Numbered from the stretch's first letter, positions 1 through 11,567 are shown. The stretch is 64,000 nucleotides of DNA from Posidonia oceanica (GCA_037176725.1 JAZBRS010000060.1:56634001-56698000); one strand, 5' to 3'. A program made the numbers and translations. Notes: generated from the sequence alone by a model not told the origin.

Positions 1-353
1 GCACTACAGTTTTCCCTCTCAGCACCCTGTTGCATCGACTCTACTCTTCAGTCGCATAACATCGCAAGCTAATCTAAGCATCATCGGCATCATCAGCATC
101 ATCCGCATTGTATCAGCATTCCTCCTGCACTAACTTTTGCATTGCATCAGCATTAGCATGCATTGCATACATTACATTCCATCTATCTGCACCTACACTT
201 TGCATTGCGGCAACGATCTACGACGTTCGGCACATCCGCCGAATAAGTGGCTCACGTCGATAGCAATCTTCTTCTCCCTTCGGTCAGATGGGGTGTCTTG
301 TCAACCCTGAGCAGCGGCCGTGCTTCACTTGACCTCACTCAGGGAGGGGCATC
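1..353 (+). other. 3' internal noncoding end of a family A Tat element
   Basis: Noncoding sequence rich in GCATCAGCATT-like words that runs into a polypurine tract and then the LTR at 354. The last ~150 bases closely resemble the sequence just before the 3' LTR of element B (about 56450-56592): both have a stretch about a new start of 'agtg(g)ctcacg', a 'gggtgtcttgtc' block and a final purine run. This places it as the 3' untranslated end of an element whose body lies to the left of the window, so the LTR that follows is a 3' LTR. No open frame of interest is seen. Confidence 0.75.
341..353 (+). promoter_or_regulatory. Polypurine tract of the family A element
   Basis: AGGGAGGGGCATC immediately precedes the TGTTGACA start of the LTR. 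The same GGAGGGGCATC form precedes the 3' LTRs of E1 (10711-10721) and B (56582-56592). In LTR retrotransposons this tract primes plus-strand DNA synthesis. Confidence 0.8.
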
Positions 354-3300
354 TGTTGACACTCCATTTTGACAGGCTGAATCGATTGGAATCTCTTGGT
401 GGCTTCTGAACCCAAACCTAGGTCCAAACCCACACCTTGCTCTTCCTCTTTCCCCTCAAAATAAACCCAAACTCAACCTAAGATTACACCCCTTTTCCGA
501 ACCCAAAAACTATCCAAAACCATAGGAAAACTCACCCTCCCTAACTTAGCAAACCCACCAAAGAGCCCTTAAATTTTCAAACCAAAACCACTCCCAAAAA
601 TCCCGGAAAACCTAGGTAAAACTACCCCTTTTCTACACCTCAAAACCCTTCCAAAACCTTCTCAAAACCAAACCAAAACCCTAGGATCAACACTAGGGAC
701 CATAGGCTACACACCCACCAAAATTCACCCATTTTCGAAACCTCTAAACCCTCCTTTCACCCAAATTATCCTTTTCTCTCTCCTGGATTATTCTTTTCTC
801 TCTCCTCTCTCTCTCCTAATTATCCTCCTTCTTTTCACCCCCTTTTCTCCCTCTTTTTTGCCTGACTGTGGGCCCCCCTTGTGCTTCTATCTGTTCTCAA
901 TCTTATTCCTATTTTTATCTTATTTTTACCATTTACCTTGATTTTCAAAAAACTATTTTCTTTCAACTCCTCTCTTTCCTCTTTATTCCTCCATTTCTCT
1001 CTTTTCTTCTTCCTTTCAATTTCCTTCCCTTTTCTCTTACTAAACCCCTAAAATCCTTAAAAATCCTTCATAACTCTGAAACAAAAAGGAAAACAAATCA
1101 AAACCCTAAAAGAATAATTAAAAACATTAAACAAGCAATTAAAAACCTAAACCTAACTAAATCTAGCCAAAATGGAAAACCAAGAATGCAACTAAAAGAA
1201 AATGCGAAACAAACCAAAAGAAAATGCTGTAAAATCAAGGAAAAAACCAAAAAGCAATCAAAACAAGTCAAAGTAAGAACCCTACTAAAAGACAATCGAA
1301 AACAATTCCTAAAAAGAAAAGAAAACAATTAAAAATGCCAAGATAACTAATTAAGGAAAAAAGAAACCTAACAAATATAAAAAGAACAATTCAAAAAAAA
1401 AGTAATAATAATAACAAACAATCAAGAATCCAAAAACACCCAACTAAAAACTTAACAAGAAGACCTAACAAAAAAGAAATTAATTAAAAGAACTCAACAG
1501 ACAAAAATCGAAAAACAAATCAAAAGACTTAAGCAAAAAGGATCGAAATCAAAAATCCAAAACCCACTCTAATTAGTTTAAAAACAAACTTTAAAAAATC
1601 CTAATTAACATCCCAGGTACTTAACAAGAAAAATATAATTAGAAAACAACTTAAGAGACTTAACAAACATTTAATCAAAATAAAAAAACAAATCAAAATA
1701 AACAAAACTCTAAAAACCCTAATCAAAACTAAAATCCCTTCAAACCTAATTAACTAATCGAGAACAATCATTAAAAAACTTAATCAAAGTTCCAACTTAA
1801 AACACAATCACTCTAAAAAACCTTTCCTATTTTTATTTTATTTTATCTCATTTTATTTATTTATTTCTCTCCTTTCTCTTCCTCCTTTCTTTTTCCCCTT
1901 CCTTTCTATCTTTCTTTTTCTTCTTGGTCCGGCCCACCTGACCTCTCCCCTCCTCCTTTCTTTTTGTTTTTTTTTCTTTTTTTTTCGCGGGCCCGGCCCA
2001 CGGCCGACTTCTCTTCTTCCCCCCTCCTTCTTCCTCTCCCGCCTCTCTCTGATTTCTTTCTTCCCTTTTTCCCTGCAACCCTCTCCTCAGACCGACAGCT
2101 CACCCCTCTCAGATCTGATCGTCCTTGCGCGCCGCACGCCCTTTGCCCCGAGCTGGACCGACGTGCGCCGCTCTCCTCCCGTGCGCCTGCAGCATCCTGC
2201 CACCACCTCTCCGAGCCATTAATGGTAGCCAGACCCCTGCAGACCAAAGAGAGATAGAAACCTGTAGCTCGCGGGACTAGAAACACCCCCTCAAGCACCC
2301 GGCCCCTCCGACCTTCTTCCTTGTGCAACCCAGAGCGAGAGAGACCCAAGAATCCCCCCTTTTTTTCACTGCAAAAGCTACAGTTCTTCCTCCTCTTCAA
2401 GGCTCAACAATTCAGACCCCAAAACACCTTCAAGATCTCTCCAAATTCGTCCCCCAATCTCACCCAGAACTCCACCACTTCAGCCCTCCATTTCTCACCC
2501 AAGTCCACCCAGTAATCACCCCCGAACCACCTGGAATTCCAGCAGAACCCAACCACCCATCTCCCAGAAATTCCCTTCTCCTCTGACCACCATTCCAGCC
2601 CAAACTTCACCCAGCAACTTGCCTGAACACTAGCTCCCCAGAATCCTCGGCCTTTAGCCCAGCAACCCACTACAGCCGGAGCAATCCACAGCAAGCACCT
2701 TCCCAGTTTTTTGTCCAAAATCAGCCAAGCCACCGAAAAACCACCGCAGACCTCCACTGCCCGAACCAAGCCTCCAGAGCCCTTCATCAAGGTCCCAGGA
2801 ACCCACCGGAACCTCCCGTTCGGCTCGAGAAGCAGCACAGCCCCCCACCCACTTTCGGCAGCCAACTGTCAACCCAAAACAGTCGCTTATTTCTCCGGCT
2901 ATCAGAACTCACGACCGAACATCCAGCGAGCTCCAGAAGACCCCTAGGAGCTGATCCCGACGCTCGCGAGCCGCCATCGACGTCCACTGCTACTGGACGA
3001 GCCTCGCCGCCCTCTGCAGAACAGACCGACGTTGGGGGAGCATACCAAACGCCGAACCAGGTAACTTTCTACGCCATTAGCTTTAAGACCTCCCCTTCTT
3101 GCTTTTCCACCCCTCAAAAGGGGGATCTGCAACCACCTTCGCCAGGTCAGCGCCGTCGCTGACCTTCTTCCCTGACGAGCTCGAAGTTCGTCCTGTAGCG
3201 CCGAGCTGCAGAATGACCTCCCGTTGGTCGTCCCAGCTCCGCACGGCATCTAGGAATGCAGCCGTACCTCCAGATCCCACCAGCGTCGCCCCAATCCTCC

Positions 3301-3455
3301 GGTCTGCTCCAAAATTCCCCGTAAGCCTTCGTCGTCCTCTCCGGTCAGTTTCAGGCCCCGTCACGCTGCGCCGACACCGCTCCGGTCTCCGCGTGCCTCC
3401 GGCGAAGGCCCCCGGCCTCTCAGCGCCGCACCAACACCCCCGCTCCGCCTCCTCC

Positions 3456-3486
3456 GGCCACTGGTAGCCACTATGCTACAGTGGCC
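3456..3486. other. Conserved hairpin in the family A LTR
   Basis: GGCCACTGGTAGC pairs with GCTACAGTGGCC around a six-base loop, giving a 12-bp stem with one bulged G. The solo family A LTR has the corresponding hairpin near 37630-37665 with a different loop. It marks the switch from GC-rich to AT-rich sequence in the LTR. Confidence 0.6.
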
Positions 3487-3539
3487 TCTCCTCTCCCTTT
3501 CTCTGTTCATTTATTTCCGTTTATCATGCATATTTTACC

Positions 3540-4330
3540 AAAAATTGCATTGTTAGCTTCTGCTTTTAGTTTATTGCATTCTAGTCCTGCCTCTGTTTAA
3601 GATTGATTTAATTTTGCATTTAAATCTTATGAAATTGCTTGAAAAACCCAAAAAATCAACTAATTACCCGTTAGTCCTGCCACAGTGTTTCTCTTCAGTG
3701 TTTCCCTTAAATTCCAGTCCTCTTGTTTTATATTATTGCATGGTAGTCCTTCTAATGTTAATCTGATTTAATGCTTATATTTTACCTTGATGTATTGCAT
3801 TTCTAGTCCCTGTTGATTTTCTTATTTGCACTTTAGTCCTCTGGTCTGTTAACTTAGGTATTTTTTTTTCAATTTTCTTTACTGCATTGCATCATTTCCC
3901 TCACTTAATCTGATTTTTGCATATAGGCCCTTCATCATGCACAGCATACATTTAATTGCATATTTTGCTTATAAAATTACGTTTTAGACCCTGCATATTT
4001 GAAAAATTGCATACAAGTCCCTTATTTGCATTCCCAGACCACTTAGACCCCTGTTTTGTCGGAAAAATTGCATTTTGGACCTTGTTAATTTCAAAATTGT
4101 ATACCAACTTACCATATGAGTCCAAAGCTTGTCTTGAAGCATGGCTATCTTGAAAAATCGCATTTTGAACCCTGCATTTTGCAAAATTGCATTCAGGCCC
4201 TCCGTTTCCCAAAAACCTTGAAAGTCTCTAACTTTTCAAAATCCTTGCATTCAGACCCCCATCTTTTCGAAATTGCATGTAAGTTCCCAAGCTTCCTGAA
4301 AAATCCTCCCTAGGTCTTTTCTTGCATTCT
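3540..4330 (+). repeat. Diverged direct repeats in the family A LTR
   Basis: Words such as TTGCATTTTAGACCCTGCAT and GAAAAATTGCAT recur many times with irregular spacing of tens of bases. The inverted counterpart is at about 36700-37600 in the solo LTR. They give short open frames in several phases, which I regard as chance. Confidence 0.55.
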
Positions 4331-4682
4331 GCATGCATTGCACTCATGCATTCTTGCATTTGGCATTCCTTGCACACACATAAGTATCATTAGCTCCCAT
4401 TCACATGGGAGGACCTGTTTTACACACCTTTAGGTCCCCTTTTACACTTAGATTTTATCTTCTCCCCTGTTCTGGCCTCCTGCCTTGAAGTTTGGATATC
4501 TTCAGATCCGGCCGTTGGATCTTCTCAACTAAGCTACCTGGGCGACCCCGGCGGAGCGCTCTTCAGCATGGACCAATCAGATTTCAGATTAGGCATCAGA
4601 TTTCCAAGGTAAGTCCTCTTGAACTTCAGCAGCATCTTTTGCATATCATTCGCATTGCATGGCTTTTACACGCTCTATTTCG

Positions 4683-4975
4683 TCCGTTTTTCGCACCATT
4701 TTGCGTGCGCGCTTTGTTTCTTGCACCGTTTTGCGTGCCCGCCTTGTTTCTTGCGCCGTTTTGCGTGCCGACTTTGTTTCTTGTACCGTTTTGCATGCCG
4801 ACTTTGTTTCTTACACCGTTTTATGTGCCGACTTTGTTTTTGCACCATTTTACGTGCCGACTTTGTTTCTCGCACTGTTTTGCATTCTTATTTTGTTTCT
4901 CGCACTGTTTTACGTTCTCGCTTCGTTTCTTGCATTGTTTTGCGTGTCGACTTCGTTTCTCGCACCGTTTTGTGT
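4683..4975 (+). repeat. 30-bp tandem repeat (about 10 copies) in the family A LTR
   Basis: The unit reads roughly CTTTGTTTCTTGCACCG followed by TTTTGCGTGCCGA, with period 30. Because the period is a multiple of three, all frames stay open and translate to ten-residue repeats, so the long open frames at 4492-5143 are artefacts. The inverted copy is at about 35640-35960. Shorter forms lie at the matching place in B LTRs (about 32335-32405 and 59265-59330), and an expanded form is in B' (21118-21360). Confidence 0.8.
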
Positions 4976-5288
4976 GTTTTTCGTTGTTTCCTCTTGCATG
5001 TCGCCCGCATTGCCTGTTTTTACCGCTGTTTTGTTTTATCGCTTGCATTTGCATATAGGGCAGTGATGCTTACTGCCTGGAGTTCTCACGAGCCAGGTTT
5101 CACCCAGTTCGGAACACAGACAGCGCTGCGAGCACTTAGATAGCACGTTTAATTCCTTGCACGCTTTCCATCACTTAGAGCACACCTATGAGCATTTAAT
5201 TAGGCATTCATTGGCACTTAGGCATTCAAAATCTGCATTTCCCTACGTATGCGAGCGTAAGCCTAGAAAGACCGATTCTCAAGCGTGT

Positions 5289-5350
5289 CGGGGGTGCCTA
5301 ACACCTTCCCCGCGCGTAACAGGAGTCCTTGCCCTTTCTCTTGGCCCGCA
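5289..5350 (+). promoter_or_regulatory. Conserved R/U5 block of the Tat LTR
   Basis: The block contains GGGTGCCTAACACCTTCCCC, then GCGTAACAGGAGTCC and CCCTTTCTCTTGG. It is nearly identical in family A and family B LTRs (32687-32740, about 59605-59665, and inverted in B' and in the solo LTR), although the rest of these LTRs differs. GGTG and CACC can pair around CCTAA. Published Ogre/Tat LTRs carry a similar block by recollection. Its role is unknown. Confidence 0.65.
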
Positions 5351-5509
5351 ATGACCATATTGCCCTTATCCTAGGCACGAGTCACATCATTTGCATTCAT
5401 TTGCATCGCATTTCTTTTGCATTGCCTTGCATTGCATCCTTCGCTTGGTTTTGCGTGATTATTCACGCATTTCCCCGGTTTTCCTTGTCTCCCGATCTAA
5501 TAGACTTGG

Positions 5510-5520
5510 TGGCGACTCCG
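5510..5520 (+). promoter_or_regulatory. PBS-like motif inside U5
   Basis: TGGCGACTCCG, the first 11 bases of the Tat primer-binding site, occurs 158 bases before the LTR end. Equivalent copies lie about 150 bases before the end of both B LTRs (32900-32910 and 59812-59822), at 35089-35099 in the solo LTR and, with one change, near 20628-20638 in B'. Confidence 0.6.
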
Positions 5521-5768
5521 ATTTGTCTTATCTTCTTCTTTTCTTCCCCTTTTTTCCTTTTTAAATGTTTTCGAGTTAAGTCTTCCTTCTCGGACATAAT
5601 CACTAATAGTAAGCTTGATTCTGATTGGTGTACACGAGCTTTGGCAATGTGCATGATCTGAACACCGGGATTACTACAGTAATAGTCTGAGAAAAAAAGA
5701 AAAAGGCAAAAGACAAAAGACAAAAGACAAAAGAAAAAGAGAAAAAAAGAAAAAAAGCAAACCTTGTA

Positions 5769-8321
5769 ATGGAATTCGGTGGCACATCGTCTACCTCTAC
5801 CTCCATGGCGCAACAAAGTCAAGGCCCACATGGGTTCTTATTCAGAGCTTCAACTTCACAAATAGAGGAGCCAGAGACCCCTAATTTCTCGCAAATGATG
5901 GGCCAATCATTTGAAGAAGAAAGAGAAATAAGCCACTCCCAACTTCGGAGTACCCCGCTTGAGCATACAATTCTCGGGGTGACCTCCCAAGTAGTGCCTA
6001 TAATGACCGCTCCCTATCTATCTGAGGAAGCGGCTAATGAGATCTATCGACCTTTGGCACACCACCACCCCTCGTTTAGGAGCCTACAAACCTCATCCGT
6101 CCACCAAACTTCTTTCCCAAACTGCCACCAAAACCTATTAACCACGCCCACTCACGCCTACACATGCACCATGCCACTAAACCCCACTCCATACTTCCCT
6201 ACTCAAAATTCTTTCACACCATACCACACAACACAAACCTATCCTTCCATGCAGCAAACCATGCCATCATACACAACCTATCAACAACCACAATATCCTG
6301 GGACATCATACCAACCCCAGTATCTTGGAATAACACACTCACCACAACCTCCCGCTAACACACATTCATACCACACTCGACATCAAACCCAACCCTTCTT
6401 TCCACCTTACAACCCTCTACCACCATCCTACCACCAAACACACGGGCACCTAAACCAAGGACAACAAGCCATACCGGGACAGGACATCAAGAAAATGATC
6501 TTCGAAGCACTCATTGAGGCGGGAGTTACATCTAAAGCACCGATAGGGTTTGACACGACAAAATTTCCTCATTTTGTTCTTCCACTTGAGTTCAAAATAC
6601 CAAAAATGAGGAAATACAGTGGAACAAAGGATCCAAGGGGCCATCTAGCCACATTTGCCATGGATGCTCTGCCCTATCAATACGACAATGGGCTTATAGT
6701 CTATCTCTTCTTCAAAAGCTTGGAAGGAGAAGCATTGGGATGGTTCAACACGCTCACAGCATATGATCTCAGTGACTTCAGGATGGTCCAGGAGAAATTT
6801 CTGCGCCATTATGTCCATCGCATCCAGCACGAGCCTACAATGAGCGACCTCCTCGCTGAAAAGATGAAACCTGATGAGGAGTTTGCTACTTTTGCGAGCA
6901 GATGGAGAGACATGGCGGCAAGGTCTAAATGCTATATTCCTGAAAGCCAAGCAGTTGAGGTCATATCCCGAAACGCTACAGGAGCACTCAAAACAGGGCT
7001 ACTGATGAGTGACCTCCACACATACCCTCAATTGTATGAACGTGCTGCAAGAATCCTCCGTCACCAAAGGGACCTACCATTTCTAGAGCCTGAGGAAAGG
7101 GGCAAGAAGAAGGCTTCTGGCCATACACTTGAAGGGATCACTGGTGACATTGCCCAGGTCTCAATTCAACAAAAGCAGAAGGGGCAAGGGAACCCCCAAT
7201 CTTTTTTGGCCAGAAATCAACCGGAGCAGTATCTAAGCCAACCTGCGCAGTACCAGGGACAGTTAGTGCAGCCAGCGCAGCACCAACAACAACAGCTTCC
7301 TGATTACCCGATACATGCCCAGCGAGGATGGACAGGCAATGCACACCAGGGGCAACCACAGGGGTAGAGGAACTACCACCAAGTCCCTCCACCACGAAGC
7401 TACAAAGGCCCTCAAAGGCAAAGCTATCCTCCGCTTCCTGAATCAATCCCTGATACATTCAGGATTTTGGTTGAAAGTGGAGATCTACAACTCCCTGAAC
7501 CCAGTCCAAGTTTTCCAAGCGCTGACATGTCTAAGCACTGCCCTTACCATCAAAACAACGGGCACACCCTTGAAGAATGCTTCACTGTCAAAGATAAAAT
7601 ATACAATCTTAATGACAAGGGTGATATCATGTAGCCTGAGCTCAAAGCCAAACTAAAGGCGGTTCAAGGGGACCAACAAGTGATGCAGATACATCAAGAG
7701 CCCTTGTTCAGCTACCGAGTAGATCATGCAGATGCAGAGATCATCTTATCAACTGCTTGGGCTGAATTTGCATCCATCCAGTGCATACCAGTAGATCTAG
7801 AGCAGAGCCCATCCAGCAAAGGGGACCTTGATTCCCATGTATTCCAGGACATAATCCAAGAAAACCAGTTGCCCATCTACGATGAATATGCGGATTCAGG
7901 TTGGTATAAAGCAGAAGCTGCACTCAGCTCACTCTGCCAAGCTCTCCAAGCAGCCCAAGCAAGAGCTGATCCTCCTCCCAAACCGCCTGATCCTACAAAT
8001 GGGCATGCTAGGGGCAATCATGAACACTACAGTTATGAGGGAGAGGTTAATACAGAGCCCAATGGGGACAGCAATGGTTACATCCTAAGGAGCTCCAGTG
8101 TAAAAGACAAAGCCACTAGGGGCGCACTGCCTGAGACGGGTCAAGATGAGTCCGACTCTGACCCTCTGAAAGCAAGGACAGGGCGCAAACCAAAAGAAAG
8201 ACAAGAACATGCGCCACATGCACCTGACTACTACACGCCAGGGGCAGACTTCTGCAGTCGCCCCTCAGGTAAGCCCTCTCATCTGGGAAGGGAGGTGCGA
8301 AGTTCCACTGAACCCGACTAA
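5769..8321 (+). pseudogene. gag: Tat-type gag of E1, two amber codons
   Basis: This is a retrotransposon capsid/nucleocapsid polyprotein that would package element RNA in cytoplasmic particles. One frame runs through 851 codons, broken only by TAG at 7365-7367 and TAG at 7632-7634, with no frameshift. The first ~240 residues are Pro/His/Thr/Tyr/Gln-rich. The capsid domain spans roughly residues 260-460, with conserved words such as KYSGTKDP, WFNTL and FLRHY. A CCHC-like knuckle, C-P-Y-H then G-H and C, lies at about 7543-7587, and a charged tail follows. The start chosen is the ATG at 5769, because the A-rich leader ends there and another ATG follows at codon 13. Both stops could come from CAG by a C-to-T change. 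No pol frame follows. Confidence 0.8.
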
Positions 8322-8845
8322 GGGCAGTGGTTAATTCAATTAAAACATGTAAATAAGACATTTTCCTTTCCGTACTTTGTTTTCCTTTTTCTTTTTTTCT
8401 TTCTTTATTTGGTATCTAATGCTAAGTTAGATTATAGAATAAAATAAATAAAAATGACTGATGAGTGTGGACTATACCTGACAACTTAAGGCATTAAGCA
8501 TAACTGCCAAAATATTACCTAAGGTTCCTAAGCAGAGACCGTGACACCCAGGGAAGGTCCAACCATTGGTTGTGACAGTCTGAAGACATTTTCAGATCTG
8601 TGGGAGTTACATACAGTACACCCTTAATTAGCATGCTAAACTCTAGAAAGAACCAAAGACTTAGTCCTAGCTAAAGGAAGAAAGTTGCATCCTAAATAGA
8701 AAAGGAACTGAGCAACTAGGGTAACCCCAACCTTGTCCTGTTTGCACATACACTTGCACGGGAAGGTAAGAGAAAGGCAAGCTCAGAGCAAAGGCTTATG
8801 GTACGAACCGCTTGCCAAATAACTTAGAAAGCGTCTAGAGAAGAT

Positions 8846-8969
8846 GGCAGCAAAAACTGCCCAAACGGAGAGGAAAGAAGGCAGTAAAGAAGCTGTCCAG
8901 GTGAGGAACAAATGAAAAGAGATAGTAAAAGAAACTATCCAACTGAAAGAGGTCAGCAAAGAGCTGTCC
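8846..8969. other. Cluster of four small hairpins in the E1 3' region
   Basis: The stems sit at 8846-8861 (GGCAG/CTGCC), 8880-8898, 8921-8939 (GATAGT/ACTATC) and 8951-8969 (CAGC/GCTG), with short A-rich loops such as AAAGAA. The E2 copy at 27843-27967 has the same four, with GACAGT/ACTGTC for the third, so both arms changed together. Confidence 0.6.
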
Positions 8970-10710
8970 AAAGAGCGGAAAAGGAACATGCCAAAAGTTG
9001 TCTGTGTCTAAGCATAAATCCTAGAAAGACGCATTAAGGGCCAAGGAAAGGCAAGTGGAATTCAAGACCTGAGCCAAAGTCGAGAGCTTACTGCACTTCA
9101 AGCCTCCTCCACCTATCTCACTCACAGACAAGGGACAGGGAATCCTAGAAGTTCAGGGATTGAGTAAATAAAGGAGACAACAATCAAACCAAGGCTAGTA
9201 TGAGGTTCCCAAGTTCTCAAAAGACTAAGCATGTTAGAAGGGAAAGCTCTCGCACCCTAGATAATACCAGGCAATGCTACAAGGTCTTCAAGTAAGAAGG
9301 TTGTGACTGCACTCATCAATCCAAAATCTAAAGTACAAAAAAATTAGAAAATCCAAAATACAAAAATCAGAAATCCCAAAATACCAAACAAATCATAAAT
9401 CACAAAATTCAAAAAATTAGAAAATCCAAGAAAACCAACCAAAAAGAAGCACCATCCACCCTACATACAAGTGAAAACTTAGTAAGTAGGAAAACTGGAA
9501 TTATTCTGGCCGGTGATGCAACAATCATTCACCTCGAATTCGGAGATAATGTCCTACTCAAGCGTGCCTCACGGCTTGGGTGCGTTTTCTCAACAAAGAC
9601 ATTGCTTCTGCAATAATCTTTAGAGCATTTGCAGATAACTCACAATCGACGTCTACTAGGCTCCGATTTTCCATCTCTCTGCTGAGGCCAAGTCGAATTC
9701 CCTCCACCTAGTTCTCAAGCGTGTTGATTAAGGGATTACTTTATCTCATACACAAGTGTAACTTAGTCAATCTCCCTAGGAACTGGGAAAGGTTCACCTG
9801 TGATTACTGACATCTTTTGTTAAGTGTGAAGGTACCAAAGCTTACAACATAAAGAATGAGCTCACGCCTAAGGGGCTCAAATAGTGTGCAAAGGCACACC
9901 CACCTTGACTAAAAGGCAAACCCCGGTTTGGCAAAGGAAGGGTTCACTCCCTCACCTGGTTCTCTAATCATAGAACTGCTTTATTTGCCAAATCGAGTTG
10001 TGGGACGACGGTCCTTTCCCGAGAGTGTTGGTCACACTTGAGGACGGAAAACACTTGACCACAACGAATTGCATTCATTTGGCATATGTCCATATGGTTT
10101 GGGACCAACCGTACCCCGCCAGCCTAACCTAGCATATGGACCATTCACTGCATCATATGTTGCATTTGCATTTGTTTGCTTGAATCATGCATCCATGCAT
10201 TTTCTCATATCATTGGAAGTGGAGCACGGACGGAGCATTGTTCTTCAAGAGTGTTAGAAACCCTTAGGACATGTGATTCTCCTAAAGCCAACCTAGTTCC
10301 TACCAATCCTTCTATCAATTCCAATCCGAGTAAAATCTCAAACATGATGCCACAAGAGCACTCCTTTTCGATCGTGTAAGAGTCACGCCCCATGGTTTTC
10401 TCCCTAGCTTCTGCCCCGTTGAAGTACACCTCTACATGGTTGACAGGTCTCGACATCGGCTACGACACATAGTTCCGAAACCGACTTGACCCCTCTATGC
10501 CTGAGTCTTCAATATGACGGCAATTAATCGAACCACCCGGTCGTTCGGCAATCTCCCGACACCGAGTCCGTTCACTCCTTCTTTTTTTATTATTATCTTC
10601 CTTCATCCCTTGTAGCGGATTGTTTGAGCTGGAGCTCCCCTTTTCAAGAAATGCTCATTGGGACATTTGTTCTTACCTTAGACTCGAACTTGTTCCAAGA
10701 TCAACTCCAA

Positions 10711-10721
10711 GGAGGGGCATC
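10711..10721 (+). promoter_or_regulatory. Polypurine tract of E1
   Basis: GGAGGGGCATC directly before the LTR start TGTAGATATCC at 10722. It has the same form as the tracts before the A and B 3' LTRs. Confidence 0.75.
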
Positions 10722-11075
10722 TGTAGATATCCTAGTTTCGCATTTCCCAGAGTTCATAGAGGACAGGGACTTCTAAGGCACCAAAGATCACATGTCTAAG
10801 GCTTAACAACACATTTTCTAGATCTTCCTTGATTTCTTCAAGCATCACTTGATCCTACCTTGACTCAGGTTGTTAGCTGTGGCAGAGCCAACTCACTCTG
10901 ACTCGTGGCAAGTCCGAGTACCCTGAATATCCTTTATTTCTACTCAGATTCGTGGCAGATTTGAGTTAACAGAGATGCCTTCTTGATTTCATAGACTATC
11001 TGCAGTTTCCCGGCCTTCTATCTTGTTTCTCTGGCCAAAACTTGGAAAATAGGGCTGGAAATGACCTGAGCTTAT

Positions 11076-11567
11076 TAGTTGCCAGCTGAGGAGGCAACCA
11101 TTATAGGCGCCATTTAAGGAGGCGACTAAGACGGACGTCCTTCCAACAGGTGAGCTACTTTGTAGCCAATTGAGGAGGTGACCCGACTAGGCGCCCCATC
11201 ATCAGGCGACTATGTTAGACGTCATCCAAAGGGGCGACTAACAAGTCACAACCGCTCTGGCAGTTGCTTTTCTACGGTCAATTCCCACTAACCCCTCAAC
11301 CTTTAGGCGCCATCTCAACAGGCGACTATACGGTTGCGGAACTGCCTCGGTCTTCCTCCACGATCCTTGACCGTTAGGCGCCACTACATGCGGCGACTAA
11401 CAATCGTGGTCCCCTACGAACCTCTTTTCCACGATTATTTCACACGATCACCCGAACTGTTAGGCGCCCCCTCAATCGGCGACTAGCTATCGTGGTCTCG
11501 TTCCCGGGTCTTCCCACACTTTGACCAAGCGGTTGCTAGGTTTAGGCACCACTCCAACCGGCGACTC
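11076..11567 (+). repeat. 25-bp hairpin array in the E1 LTR promoter
   Basis: Units have the form TAGGCGCC-N9-GGCGACTA. Units start at 11076, 11104, 11132 (diverged), 11160 (diverged), 11188, 11216, 11304, 11375, 11461 and 11543. The first six are exactly 28 bp apart. The eight-base arms pair at seven positions, always with the same G/A mismatch in good copies; the nine-base loops vary. The array ends 62 bases before the TATA box. Confidence 0.75.

Larger units (their letters stand above)
354..5678 (+). repeat. Family A Tat 3' LTR, 5.3 kb
   Basis: It starts TGTTGACACTCC after a polypurine tract and ends GGATTACTACA. The same LTR is found inverted as a solo copy at 34924-40826, which fixes both ends. 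At about 5.3 kb it is very long, as in Ogre/Tat elements. Inside, in order: A+T-rich noncoding sequence, a pyrimidine-rich stretch (about 1857-2060), a GC-rich stretch (about 2080-3470) ending in a hairpin, a diverged repeat field (about 3540-4330), a 30-bp tandem repeat (4683-4975), a candidate core promoter/R region (about 5080-5350) and U5. No primer-binding site follows base 5678, so it is not the 5' LTR of the gag at 5769. It probably inserted into the leader of E1. Confidence 0.85.
8322..10721 (+). other. 3' noncoding region of E1
   Basis: It has no convincing gene. About 8725-9722 matches the region after the integrase of E2 (27750-28709), including a small hairpin cluster and an A-rich stretch of 'aaatccaaaa' words at about 9330-9440. 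After about 9723 the two diverge: E1 runs on to its polypurine tract, while E2 runs into the antisense PMD gene. Short open frames here (for example 10069-10456) have no protein-like features. Confidence 0.65.

Noticed and set aside
1857..2400. Lys/Arg-rich frames on the minus strand near 1857-2400, and similar plus-strand frames at 39013-39371
   Set aside because: They arise from purine/pyrimidine-rich LTR sequence and correspond between the two family A LTRs in opposite orientation.
4492..5143. Long Phe/Cys/Leu-rich open frames
   Set aside because: They are translations of a 30-bp tandem repeat that keeps all three frames open; nothing else suggests a gene.
354..5678. Reading this LTR as the 5' LTR of the gag at 5769
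   Set aside because: No primer-binding site follows base 5678, a polypurine tract precedes base 354, and E1 has a different 3' LTR at 10722.
8322..10721. A hidden gene between E1 gag and its LTR
   Set aside because: The segment matches the noncoding 3' region of E2 and contains only short, low-complexity frames.
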